DNA of 29,451 bases, taken from the IMG/VR virus record IMGVR_UViG_3300048916_000021, positions 1 through 29,451 of that record; one strand, written 5' to 3'. Shown here in pieces: positions 1 through 6,072 of this stretch; the first letter of the stretch is position 1; each line of letters opens with the position of its first letter. Source of the stretch: a virus. The position numbers and the translations under genes are program-made. The notes below the pieces were generated by a model. That model ran no database searches, was not told where the DNA came from, and was given only the letters and a program-made list of their open reading frames with translations.

Positions 1-354
1 CAACTTGTTCTAGCCACTCGGCGCTTGCGTCGCTGGATAGCGACGTGGTTACCCAACTCTAGACGAGTGGATTCTGTGTTTGTCAATGCGTAATTAAAAA
101 AGACAAAGCTAATGCTTTCAAGCTTTAGCTTTTAGCTAGCACAATGCTTTGTGCTTTCATTGAAGCAATTCTTTGCGACTGTATAAGACAATCAAGACGT
201 AGAGTCTTGCTTGTCACTGTTGATTGTCACGTGACGTAGTCACGGTAACGTGTATCTGCTCTAGCACCTGTGCTAGGGTAGTCAGCCGGACTAAACACGA
301 GCACGCTCACTGTCATCGGTAACACGTGCCAAAGCACGTGCTCACTGACGTGCT
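1..354. other. Non-coding leader, AT-rich part, no gene seen
   Basis: I see no credible gene here. Bases about 85-190 are much more AT-rich than the rest of the window and repeat short AAGCTTT/AGCTTTAGC-type words. Downstream, GACAATCA (187-194) and TGATTGTC (221-228) form an inverted repeat around a second nested one, CAAGAC (193-198) and GTCTTG (204-209). GTCACGTGAC (226-235) and AGCACGTGCT (333-342) are perfect palindromes. The mix of AT-rich DNA and palindromes would suit an origin or a regulatory region. That role is inference. Confidence 0.6.
160..187 (+). promoter_or_regulatory. Candidate sigma70-type promoter
   Basis: TTGAAG (160-165) is separated by 16 bp from TATAAG (182-187), a reasonable match to TTGACA and TATAAT. 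It would transcribe rightward through the nested inverted repeat at 187-228 and the palindrome array. The first convincing gene is almost 800 bp away, so the transcript would have a long leader or be non-coding. No experimental signal is visible in sequence alone. Confidence 0.35.
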
Positions 355-359
355 CTGAC

Positions 360-693
360 TTCCCATGCGACTCATGGGTGGTTACGCGTAACCCGATGGG
401 AGTCATGGGCACTCGCCCGGCGTAACCTCCGCTGGTTACGCCTGCTTCCCATGTCTCCCATGGGAACGCGGGAAACGTAACCAACGTAACCGTAACCCGG
501 TCAAACTTTTTTTCTGACCCTTACTCACGATCATCCATCCCGTCTTCATCACTTTGAACCGTCCACTTTCCAGAAGTAACCGGTTACGTTGGTTACACCA
601 TGTCTCCCATGGGAAGGCGGGGGGTTCAGGCGTAACCTGTAACCAGGTTACGTTTGGCCGTCCGCTCCCGCGTTCCCATGTCTCGCATGGAAA
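360..693. repeat. Array of hyphenated palindromes TTCCCATG-N5-CATGGGAA
   Basis: The best copy (446-466) is a perfect 21-bp hyphenated palindrome with 8-bp arms and spacer TCTCC. The copy at 595-615 shares its right 18 bases exactly (449-466 against 598-615) but has a damaged outer left arm. The copy at 673-693 has spacer TCTCG and one mismatch in the right arm. The copy at 360-380 has spacer CGACT and 6-bp perfect inner arms. 391-411 is a degenerate copy. The 5-nt spacer is constant throughout, which is typical of binding sites for a dimeric protein. A half-degraded copy recurs near 4550-4563, upstream of the DUF932 gene. Confidence 0.75.
380..652. repeat. Cluster of GGTTACG / CGTAACC elements
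   Basis: GGTTAC or its complement occurs about a dozen times. There is a 14-bp perfect palindrome at 380-393, an inverted pair at 421-427/434-440, three CGTAACC in tandem at 476-482, 485-491 and 491-497, the palindrome GTAACCGGTTAC at 576-587, GGTTAC at 591-596, and further copies at 631-637, 639-644 and 646-652. They interleave with the TTCCCATG palindromes. The GTAACCGGTTAC form recurs once more at 3067-3078, just upstream of the gene at 3108. This looks like a multi-site operator, but the cognate protein is unknown. Confidence 0.7.
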
Positions 694-976
694 GTACGTA
701 CTCGTGAACGACAAGCGTTATGGGCCGTCGTGGCCGACACTGCCTGATCTCATCGTTGCACATCGGCTACTCACGTTGCCTCGTCTACTCGATACCTCAT
801 CGAAGTCCGCTTCGGTCCACAAGCTGCGCCATGGTTATTGGCGGCGGTCGGCTGACCACCTGTCCACGGCTGTGGACGTGTGTTGGCTAACACACTATAA
901 ACAAGAGTTTGTTTTGGGAGTGAGTGTAAGTAAGAATTACATTCATGAAATACAAATTCAAACAAGGAGAAGAACA
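694..976. other. Non-coding, with DnaA-box-like sites and a possible promoter
   Basis: The frame of the gene at 977 stays open upstream to about 554, but it lacks a Shine-Dalgarno site there and runs through the palindrome array, so I treat 694-976 as non-coding. GTCCACA occurs at 815-821 on the plus strand and at 871-877 on the minus strand, and GTCCACG at 862-868. These match the core of the actinobacterial DnaA box TTGTCCACA. TATAAA at 896-901 is a possible -10 for the gene at 977, with no good -35. Confidence 0.5.
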
Positions 977-1333
977 ATGGTGACACTGGAAAGTGCAGTC
1001 ATCGTGATCATTGTGGTTGTGATGATCGCCGTCATTCTGACGTACCTGATCTGCAACTACTATTACGGGCACTCGACGCAGGCGCTCAACGATGAGCTCG
1101 AGAACTACAAGGCTCGAGAGGCCAACGGCGAAATGCCTGTGACGCTCATGACCGTGACGTTGCACGACGCGGTCAGCAACGAGTTCGTCGAGACCAAGCG
1201 GTTCACCGACGTGGTCGACGCGTTGAACTTCGTTCGCGTGCAGACGCCGAACTACACCGTGGTCATCAAGGCCTACAACAGCCGTGCGCGTCAGTCAACG
1301 CTGACGCTCGTCAACATCCAGCCGGAGGCATGA
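977..1333 (+). CDS. Small membrane-anchored protein, unknown function
   Basis: A 118-residue protein with one strong membrane helix at about residues 7-29 (rich in Val/Ile) followed by a soluble, charged C-terminal domain. The helix-first layout suggests an anchored protein. Its orientation is not clear. I chose ATG 977 because AAGGAG lies at 965-970, 6 nt upstream; longer in-frame starts (554 onwards) lack such a site and would cover the repeat array. It is the first gene of the rightward block and nearly touches the next gene. I do not recognise the family. Confidence 0.8.
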   Translation: MVTLESAVIVIIVVVMIAVILTYLICNYYYGHSTQALNDELENYKAREANGEMPVTLMTVTLHDAVSNEFVETKRFTDVVDALNFVRVQTPNYTVVIKAYNSRARQSTLTLVNIQPEA

Positions 1334-1335
1334 TC

Positions 1336-1617
1336 ATGACCAGCACAGACGTCATTTTCTTTCCGGCTGTGAACGTCAAGATCCTGCCGGTTCTGCCGGG
1401 CATGCAGCTGCCCATCAACCCGTACCAGGGCGAGACCGAGGTCGAGCAGTACGCGGTTGCGCTGTCTGACGGCTCCGGCGACGAGATCATCATCATCGGT
1501 GAGATCGTTGAGATCGACGCTTTCGTTCAGCGTCTGCGCACTCACGTGTCCGCTCTCAAGCGGCACTCGAAGGCGGTCAAGGCGCTCAACGAGAAGTACG
1601 GTCCGAAGGACAGCTGA
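1336..1617 (+). CDS. Hypothetical protein, 93 residues
   Basis: A soluble, probably mixed alpha/beta protein of unknown function. It has a hydrophobic N-terminal third (FFPAVNVKILPVLPG), an Ile-rich acidic stretch in the middle and a basic helical C-terminus. Two start codons compete: ATG 1330, overlapping the previous stop, and ATG 1336. GGAGG at 1324-1328 lies only 1 nt from the first but 7 nt from the second, so 1336 is preferred. Its last base is shared with the next start (TGATG), implying coupled translation. Confidence 0.75.
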   Translation: MTSTDVIFFPAVNVKILPVLPGMQLPINPYQGETEVEQYAVALSDGSGDEIIIIGEIVEIDAFVQRLRTHVSALKRHSKAVKALNEKYGPKDS

Positions 1618-1772
1618 TGTACGAGCTCTGGCTGTGGGTTGTGTTCTGCATGATCTGGGCTGTGTTGGCCGTTGGCTACGTGTACTGGGTCCTCATTGAC
1701 CTGGACTGGCGCATGCACCGGATCAACGAGCACCTGACCAACCTCAACTACTTGCCTGATCGGGAGCGATAA
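1617..1772 (+). CDS. Tiny single-pass membrane protein
   Basis: A 51-residue protein starting in the TGATG overlap with the gene before it and ending in a TAATG overlap with the next. Residues about 4-27 are almost entirely hydrophobic and rich in Trp, Val and Ile, a clear membrane helix. A polar, basic tail of about 24 residues follows. Overlaps at both ends and the strong helix make it credible despite its size. Function is unknown. Small membrane proteins in phage early regions can be host-takeover or exclusion factors, but nothing here shows that. Confidence 0.7.
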   Translation: MYELWLWVVFCMIWAVLAVGYVYWVLIDLDWRMHRINEHLTNLNYLPDRER

Positions 1773-1951
1773 TGGACGTGTTTGTTGTTGCACGCGCGTA
1801 CAACGGTCACCCGACCTTGCAGCACAAGATGTCCGATGATGGGACAACAACCCTGTGTGGGCGCGACGTCACCATGTGGAGTCGCGCCTACCAGGGTAAT
1901 CCCATCCCGCAGATCTACTGCAAGAAGTGCAAGCGACTTGAGGGACGATGA
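1772..1951 (+). CDS. Small putative zinc-binding protein
   Basis: A 59-residue protein beginning at the TAATG overlap with the upstream gene. Potential metal ligands are H13, H18, C29 and a C-terminal CxxC pair (C50, C53) followed by a basic tail. This resembles the small treble-clef or zinc-ribbon-like proteins that are common in actinobacteriophages. Zinc binding is inferred from ligand spacing, and no function can be assigned. It is one of several Cys/His modules in this window. Confidence 0.7.
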   Translation: MDVFVVARAYNGHPTLQHKMSDDGTTTLCGRDVTMWSRAYQGNPIPQIYCKKCKRLEGR

Positions 1952-2034
1952 CTACTGACGAGGATGACATGGTCGACCTCGCGTTGATCGCGTTAGGAGA
2001 ACTCAGTGAAGCTCCTGGTAGCTCACTACCGTGA
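1948..2034 (+). CDS. Possible 28-residue acidic leader peptide
   Basis: ATG 1948 overlaps the stop of the previous gene (ATGA), with GAGGGA just upstream. The reading frame is acidic at its N-terminus and ends inside the next gene, covering that gene's Shine-Dalgarno site and start at 2006. Such an arrangement could couple translation of the gene at 2006. The product is very short and could equally be chance. Confidence 0.3.
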   Translation: MTTDEDDMVDLALIALGELSEAPGSSLP

Positions 2035-2233
2035 TCCTGGATTCACGATGCAAGCAGTGCTGAACGACTTGTCGGCAGAACAGATGCTCACGTCGCTCGC
2101 CGAAGACGAGCGCGTGTACTGTGTCGTGGTGTACAGGATCGTAAACACCAACTTCCCGGAGATTATCGAACGGGAATCCGTCATCAACCAGTGGCAGCTC
2201 GAAGCAAAGCGACTGCCACGTCCGAACAACTGA
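2006..2233 (+). CDS. Hypothetical protein, 75 residues
   Basis: Starts with GTG at 2006, with AGGAG at 1995-1999 at a suitable spacing. The protein begins MKLLVAHYRD and contains a short hydrophobic strand-like stretch (VYCVVVYRIV) between acidic helices, then a basic C-terminus. This suggests a small folded alpha/beta domain. No family is recognised. Codon use matches the neighbouring genes. Confidence 0.7.
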   Translation: MKLLVAHYRDPGFTMQAVLNDLSAEQMLTSLAEDERVYCVVVYRIVNTNFPEIIERESVINQWQLEAKRLPRPNN

Positions 2234-2267
2234 ATACCGTCCCATCACAAGACAGGAAGAAGAAACA

Positions 2268-2942
2268 ATGTTTGGAACTGACAACGTCGACCTGATCCAG
2301 TTCGCGGCGATCAAGCTGACGATCAAGATCGAAGACCTGCTCGAAGCCGTTCGGCAGACGATCCTCGGTCGCGGGCTGGGCTACGTCTACGAGCCGCTTC
2401 ACGGCGTATGCGTGTACGTCGACGACGACAAGAAGCCGTCGTGCCTGTACGGCGTGGCGTTCAACAAGATCCTCGGCATCGCGCTCACGCAGAACTCGTC
2501 GATCGACGCCGCGCTCGACCGCTTCAACGTCACCGGTCTGAAGCCGGGCGTCACGGCGTGGCTCCGTCAGATGCAGGTCCTGCAGGACCAGCGTCTGGCG
2601 TATAGCCACGTCGCCGTGCTGTTCAACTACGGCCTCCGTCAGTTCGAGTACACGGACGTGGTCTCGGAGATCGACCTCGCCGGATACCCGATTAAGTACA
2701 TCGACAACATGCAGACGCTCGACGCGCTCAAGGAGCAGGTCGCCGAGAACGCAACGACGATCTATGGGCTGGAGCTCGAGGTTAAGGAGCTCAACGAGAA
2801 GGTCGTCGAGCTCAGCGAGTCGCAGAACCCCGAGGATAAGGTCATCAACGAGGCTTCGGACGAGTCCAAAGACCCGTGGTCGGCTTTCAACAGCGACGCG
2901 CCGTCGATCGAGAACAAGGACGAGCACGACCTCGACCTCTGA
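2268..2942 (+). CDS. Coiled-coil protein with acidic tail, unknown function
   Basis: A 224-residue protein. Residues 1-140 look like a folded domain of mixed helix and strand. Residues about 147-185 form a heptad-like coiled coil (ALKEQVAENA...ELEVKELNEKVVELSE), and the last 40 residues are strongly acidic, ending in EHDLDL. The coiled coil suggests oligomerisation, and the acidic tail could contact a basic partner. Codon use is more GC-ending than in nearby small genes, which can mark high expression. AGGAAG precedes ATG 2268. Function unknown. Confidence 0.8.
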   Translation: MFGTDNVDLIQFAAIKLTIKIEDLLEAVRQTILGRGLGYVYEPLHGVCVYVDDDKKPSCLYGVAFNKILGIALTQNSSIDAALDRFNVTGLKPGVTAWLRQMQVLQDQRLAYSHVAVLFNYGLRQFEYTDVVSEIDLAGYPIKYIDNMQTLDALKEQVAENATTIYGLELEVKELNEKVVELSESQNPEDKVINEASDESKDPWSAFNSDAPSIENKDEHDLDL

Positions 2943-2969
2943 GTTCAGCGCACCGGGCTGAGTCCGGGG

Positions 2970-2975
2970 TATAAT
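2970..2975 (+). promoter_or_regulatory. -10 element TATAAT, candidate promoter for the gene at 3108
   Basis: A perfect TATAAT in the context GGGGTATAATGG. No recognisable -35 lies 16-18 bp upstream and there is no TGn extension. The near-identical GCGGTATAATGG occurs at 16314-16325, also just upstream of a gene. Transcription would start around 2982 and read through the hairpin at 3011-3042 and two palindromes before reaching the gene. Confidence 0.55.
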
Positions 2976-3010
2976 GGTTGTACGCTACCCCACCGCCCTC
3001 GGTGCGTGGC

Positions 3011-3042
3011 CCTGGTTCCGGCTCTAGCGTCCCGGAACCAGG
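3011..3042 (+). promoter_or_regulatory. GC-rich hairpin in the leader of the gene at 3108
   Basis: A perfect 11-bp inverted repeat, CCTGGTTCCGG (3011-3021) and CCGGAACCAGG (3032-3042), with a 10-nt loop. There is no U-tract, so a simple intrinsic terminator is unlikely. It sits between the -10 element at 2970 and the gene, which suggests attenuation, RNA stabilisation or processing. Confidence 0.6.
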
Positions 3043-3049
3043 ACCGCAC

Positions 3050-3078
3050 ACTCTGTACGGTACAGAGTAACCGGTTAC
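3050..3078. promoter_or_regulatory. Overlapping palindromes, operator candidate
   Basis: ACTCTGTAC-G-GTACAGAGT (3050-3068) is a perfect 19-bp palindrome. It overlaps GTAACCGGTTAC (3067-3078), the same 12-bp palindrome found at 576-587 in the left control region. Lying between a -10 element and a start codon, they are good candidates for repressor sites. The shared sequence suggests one regulator acts at both places. Confidence 0.55.
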
Positions 3079-3107
3079 ATACCGCCCAACAGGAAGGAAT
3101 GCCAGAC

Positions 3108-3569
3108 ATGGCTCCGAAGCAGGACACCACCACCGAGACCGTCAGCCCCGCCGCCGCCGCGACGCGTGCCGAGATCGGCAACCGCCCGCGTCAGTCCGTC
3201 GTGCGCTACGTGCAGTACTACATCATCGTGCGCGACACCGCGCCGGACCAGCTCGACGAGCTGTTCGGCGACCAGGTCACGGCGCTGGAGGCCGTCGCCG
3301 ACAAGGTGACGAACCCCATCCAGGAGGCGATCGAGAAGGCGACCGCCACGCAGCACGACCTCGCGATCAAGGCGCTCGAGAACGACGACGCGCTCGTCGG
3401 CTACGCCAACTACGTGTTCGACCCCGAGGTGTTCGCGGAGAAGACGCGTGAGCGTCAGCCCCGCGTCAAGCGGACCGTCGCCGAGAAGGCGCAGGACCTG
3501 CTCGCCGAGGCGTCGGACGCCGACCTCGAGGCGCTGCGCGAGCTGCTCGCCGCGCGCGGCATCGCCTGA
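3108..3569 (+). CDS. Helical protein in its own transcription unit, unknown function
   Basis: A 153-residue, mostly helical protein. It has a Thr/Ala-rich flexible N-terminus (about 1-20), a central domain containing VVRYVQYYIIVRDTAPDQ, and a C-terminal helical hairpin ending in LEALRELLAARGIA. ATG 3108 is preferred because AAGGA ends 9 nt upstream; ATG 3099 has almost no spacing. Codons are markedly GC-ending, unlike the genes on either side. The gene has its own -10 element, leader hairpin, operator-like palindromes and a downstream hairpin. This suggests high or separately controlled expression, or recent arrival. I do not recognise the family. Confidence 0.8.
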   Translation: MAPKQDTTTETVSPAAAATRAEIGNRPRQSVVRYVQYYIIVRDTAPDQLDELFGDQVTALEAVADKVTNPIQEAIEKATATQHDLAIKALENDDALVGYANYVFDPEVFAEKTRERQPRVKRTVAEKAQDLLAEASDADLEALRELLAARGIA

Positions 3570-3589
3570 TCTCACCGCCTTCGTCGGCA

Positions 3590-3628
3590 ACGACGGCCCG
3601 CACCTGTGTACACGGTGCGGGCCGTCGT
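3590..3628 (+). terminator. Perfect 15-bp GC-rich hairpin after the gene at 3108
   Basis: Bases 3590-3604 pair perfectly with 3614-3628 (15 bp, 12 of them G-C) around a 9-nt loop. The position right after the stop at 3569 suits a terminator or an mRNA 3'-end stabiliser. It lacks the usual U-tract, so it may only be partial or act through Rho or processing. The next Shine-Dalgarno site is at 3640. Confidence 0.6.
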
Positions 3629-3649
3629 CACATGTTCATAAGGAGAATC

Positions 3650-3877
3650 ATGCTGTCAGAAAAGGACGTAGCACCATTCATCAGCTATAACATGCTGATG
3701 AACGGCGACGGTGAGCAGCAACACATCATCTCGGAATACAAGATGACAGAAGCTCGCAACGATCTGAAGGCGATCGAGCTCGAGATCAGTCGGCTGGAGC
3801 GTGTCAAGGCTGAGCTTGTTCGGTACAAGCGCAACATCAAGCGTACTCTGCTCGGTGCAGACTACCGTGCCGACTGA
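3650..3877 (+). CDS. Small coiled-coil protein
   Basis: A 75-residue protein. Its second half (about residues 33-66) is a long amphipathic helix, likely coiled coil, with alternating Leu/Ile and charged residues, then a basic tail. ATG 3650 is chosen over 3632 because AAGGAG lies at 3640-3645. It follows the 15-bp hairpin and overlaps the next gene by 11 bases. No family is recognised. Confidence 0.75.
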   Translation: MLSEKDVAPFISYNMLMNGDGEQQHIISEYKMTEARNDLKAIELEISRLERVKAELVRYKRNIKRTLLGADYRAD

Positions 3878-4166
3878 GTCTAAGGTGTCGAAGTACACCC
3901 GCGAGGTTGGCTACCAGCGCACGCTGGAAGAAGTGTTGCAGGCCAAGGGCGTCCCGTACACGTTGATCTACGCTCCAGGCGGACGATCAATCAAGGTCAT
4001 TGCAGCAAAGCTGGAATGTCTCATCACCATGCAGCCGTTGAGTGGTAACGAGGTTCGACTGCTCATCATCGGCGTGGGTCACAGCAAGCCCGTCGTAGAC
4101 ACTGTCTACGCGGACATCTTGCTCAAGCAGAAGCTTTACAAGTTCATCTCAGCAATCGAGGAGTAG
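3867..4166 (+). CDS. Hypothetical protein, 99 residues
   Basis: A soluble basic protein with alternating hydrophobic strands (TLIYAPGG, IKVIAAKL, VRLLIIGVGH) and a C-terminal helix. This is consistent with a small alpha/beta fold. The start is uncertain: GTG 3855, 3867 and 3885 are all in frame and none has a strong Shine-Dalgarno site. 3867 gives an 11-bp overlap with the previous gene and is the working choice. Function unknown. Confidence 0.65.
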   Translation: MPTESKVSKYTREVGYQRTLEEVLQAKGVPYTLIYAPGGRSIKVIAAKLECLITMQPLSGNEVRLLIIGVGHSKPVVDTVYADILLKQKLYKFISAIEE

Positions 4167-4168
4167 TC

Positions 4169-4393
4169 ATGTCGTACCAGCCGAAGCACGCTCAACAACC
4201 TGACCGTACTCTGCGAGCACGGTGGATGTTGGTGATCACGGCCTTCGTGATCATCATGATCGCGTTCATCTACGCGATCTCAGCCTGGCTCGTCCAGCTG
4301 AACCGTCCCGTGCAGCACACGCCGCAGATCGTGCACAGCGTGTGCCTCATGCCCGACTTCGCGAAGCGCTTCGACGAACGGTGTGACCGGTAG
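4169..4393 (+). CDS. Single-pass membrane protein, 74 residues
   Basis: It has a basic, Gln-rich N-terminus (about 19 residues), one strong membrane helix at about residues 20-43, and a polar C-terminus with two cysteines (in VCLMPD and ERCDR). The positive-inside rule predicts a cytoplasmic N-terminus and an outside C-terminus, where the cysteines could form a disulfide. GAGGAG at about 4158-4163 precedes ATG 4169. It is the last gene before a structured 200-bp gap. Function unknown. Confidence 0.75.
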   Translation: MSYQPKHAQQPDRTLRARWMLVITAFVIIMIAFIYAISAWLVQLNRPVQHTPQIVHSVCLMPDFAKRFDERCDR

Positions 4394-4413
4394 CAGACCG
4401 GCACAGCCCCACC

Positions 4414-4512
4414 GGAGCCACGCGAGGTTACAATCTCTGCAGCGAACGCCCGGTCCCAGCCCCAGCGGCTAGGGCCGGGCGTTCGACGCGAGAGCGGGGC
4501 GACTGTGGCTCC
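4414..4512 (+). ncRNA. Structured intergenic RNA element, unknown
   Basis: CGAACGCCCGG (4443-4453) pairs perfectly with CCGGGCGTTCG (4475-4485). The interior can extend the stem with CCC/GGG and AGCC/GGCT around small bulges. An outer stem, GGAGCCAC (4414-4421) with GTGGCTCC (4505-4512), encloses it. This nested pairing could be a small RNA, a leader of the DUF932 gene, or a processing site. TACAAT (4429-4434) upstream could be a -10 element. No U-tract follows the inner hairpin. Confidence 0.5.
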
Positions 4513-4517
4513 CTCAG

Positions 4518-4577
4518 TTTTCGAAAATTATTTTTCGGAATCCCAAAGCCCCATGCGAGTCATCGACATGGTAGAAT
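4518..4577. promoter_or_regulatory. AT-rich palindrome and possible promoter of the DUF932 gene
   Basis: TTTTCGAAAA (4518-4527) is a perfect palindrome in an AT-rich island. CCCATG-CGAGT-CAT (4550-4563) resembles the left half and spacer of the repeats at 360-693. GGTAGAAT (4570-4577) resembles the GGTATAAT element seen at 2968 and 16316. Together they suggest a regulated promoter just upstream of the start at 4603. The -35 is not recognisable. Confidence 0.4.
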
Positions 4578-4602
4578 AGAAGAGACAGGAAAGGACGTGA
4601 TC

Positions 4603-5604
4603 ATGAGTCACGGAATCAAGAGCACCGATAAGGTGCTTGCAGTTCGAGAACCCACGTGGCATGGTCTCGAGAACCTTATGATGGAACGGCCGACACGCAA
4701 GGAGGCTGAGAAGCTCGTTCACGACTTCCAGGTCCTGCGCGAGCCGATCTATCACAAGGTCTACGACATCGTGGACGGCGAGCCGACAGAGAGGTACGAG
4801 CTCGTTACTGACTGGGAGATGAATGTCCGGTCGGACACGGCGAAGAGGCTGAGCATCGTGCCGGTCACTCGCGTCGACGTCCAGCCCAGCGAAGTGTGGG
4901 ACCTCGCTGAGCTCATTCAGGGCGAAGACAAGAATATCAAGATCGAGACAGCAGGCTCGTACAACGACGGCGCCAACATCTGGGTGCTGATCTGGTTGGA
5001 CGAGCCTGTCGTCGTAAACGGAGACCCGAACGGTCTGACGTTGCCGTACTTCTGCTTGCAGAACGGCTACGTCCAGGGCGAGGGTCTGCGTGGACAGGCA
5101 ACCAACGTTCGCGTCGTGTGCAAGAACACGTCGCGCTTGAGTGACGTGGTCGCCGACTCGCAGGGTACGAACTTCTCATTCGCACACACCGGCAACCTGC
5201 GTGAGCGCGTCGAGGGAATCCGCGACGCGTTGCAGGGCTGGAGGCAGGGCATCCAGTCCTGGAAAGCGGGCAAGGAGTTCATGGCAACGCAGCGTGTGAC
5301 AACGGACCAGATCAACTGGTTCGTGGAGCAGTTCATTCCTGCTCCGCATCACACGCAGATCAGCGATCGCGTTCAGCAGAACGTGGAGCTCGATCGCACG
5401 CAGCTGATCCTCGAGCTGTTCAACAGTGAGATGAACGCTGGCATCACGCACACTGCGCTCGGTCTGTTCGAGGCGGCGTCGTCGTGGAACGAGCACGTGC
5501 GTCGTGCGCAGACGCCGTTCACTCGGTTCAAGCGAGCCATGCTTGAGCCGAGCGACATCCTTGAGCAGGCGCGGGAGCTCGCTATGGCGGCAATCAATGC
5601 CTGA
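4603..5604 (+). CDS. DUF932 phage/plasmid-like protein
   Basis: A 333-residue protein. The opening MSHGI, the WHGL motif near residues 22-25 and the long helical C-terminus match the DUF932 (TIGR03299, phage/plasmid-like) family, which is widespread on mobile elements. Its biochemical role is not established. ATG 4603 is preferred over GTG 4597 because AGGAAAGGA ends 8 nt upstream. It opens the replication-gene block and overlaps the next start by 8 bases, suggesting co-expression with DNA metabolism. Family assignment is fairly confident. Confidence 0.8.
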   Translation: MSHGIKSTDKVLAVREPTWHGLENLMMERPTRKEAEKLVHDFQVLREPIYHKVYDIVDGEPTERYELVTDWEMNVRSDTAKRLSIVPVTRVDVQPSEVWDLAELIQGEDKNIKIETAGSYNDGANIWVLIWLDEPVVVNGDPNGLTLPYFCLQNGYVQGEGLRGQATNVRVVCKNTSRLSDVVADSQGTNFSFAHTGNLRERVEGIRDALQGWRQGIQSWKAGKEFMATQRVTTDQINWFVEQFIPAPHHTQISDRVQQNVELDRTQLILELFNSEMNAGITHTALGLFEAASSWNEHVRRAQTPFTRFKRAMLEPSDILEQARELAMAAINA

Positions 5605-6043
5605 CTACCGAGGAATCCGACTCACAACAGTGTGTTGCTGTGGCCACAGGTATATGGCTCATACAGTCTATGGCTCAGACGGGCTTGAGGCTGTGGACAC
5701 TCGCTGTCTCGTAGAGAACTGCGGGTGTACCAACTTCCAACTAAGCGAGGAGAACACAGTGGCAGACCACATGGACGCGATCGTCACCGACATCCGGGCC
5801 AAGTACACGGCGAAGACCCGTGACGAGTACCCGAACGGGACGATCATCCGATTCAAGCGCAAGGGCGCGGACGGCAAGAAGTACACGTACGCCGTGCTGT
5901 ACGCGAACAAGCGCTGGTTCTCGACGGCGGTGTCGCACACCAACGTCAAGTCCATCCTTACCACTGAGCAGCTGATGGACGTGCTCAGTGGACCTGGCGT
6001 GAGCAAGGTCGAGGTCGCAACCTCGTTCGAGTCCATCAAGTAA
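5597..6043 (+). CDS. Zinc-ribbon protein with internal second start
   Basis: A 148-residue protein. Residues 13-46 carry clustered ligands: C13, C14, C15, H17, H22, then C37, C42 and C44, in a CxCGH...CxC arrangement typical of small zinc-binding modules. A separate, basic, strand-rich domain follows. Between the two parts, GAGGAG at 5746-5751 lies 7 nt before an in-frame GTG at 5759, which could give a shorter 94-residue protein without the zinc module. The start at 5597 overlaps the DUF932 gene by 8 bases. Function is unknown; nucleic-acid contact is a guess from the zinc module. Confidence 0.7.
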   Translation: MPDYRGIRLTTVCCCGHRYMAHTVYGSDGLEAVDTRCLVENCGCTNFQLSEENTVADHMDAIVTDIRAKYTAKTRDEYPNGTIIRFKRKGADGKKYTYAVLYANKRWFSTAVSHTNVKSILTTEQLMDVLSGPGVSKVEVATSFESIK

Positions 6044-6072
6044 CCATCCACGAAACAGAAAGAGACACAGTC

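Noticed and set aside
227-714. Open frames on the minus strand in the palindrome region (85 and 92 residues)
   Set aside because: They run through the repeat array, repeat the same translated words (PRSHGRHG-like) and have no ribosome-binding site. The openness comes from the repeats.
554-976. N-terminal extension of the gene at 977
   Set aside because: The frame is open, but the sequence overlaps palindromes and DnaA-like sites and has no Shine-Dalgarno at 554, while 977 has a good one.
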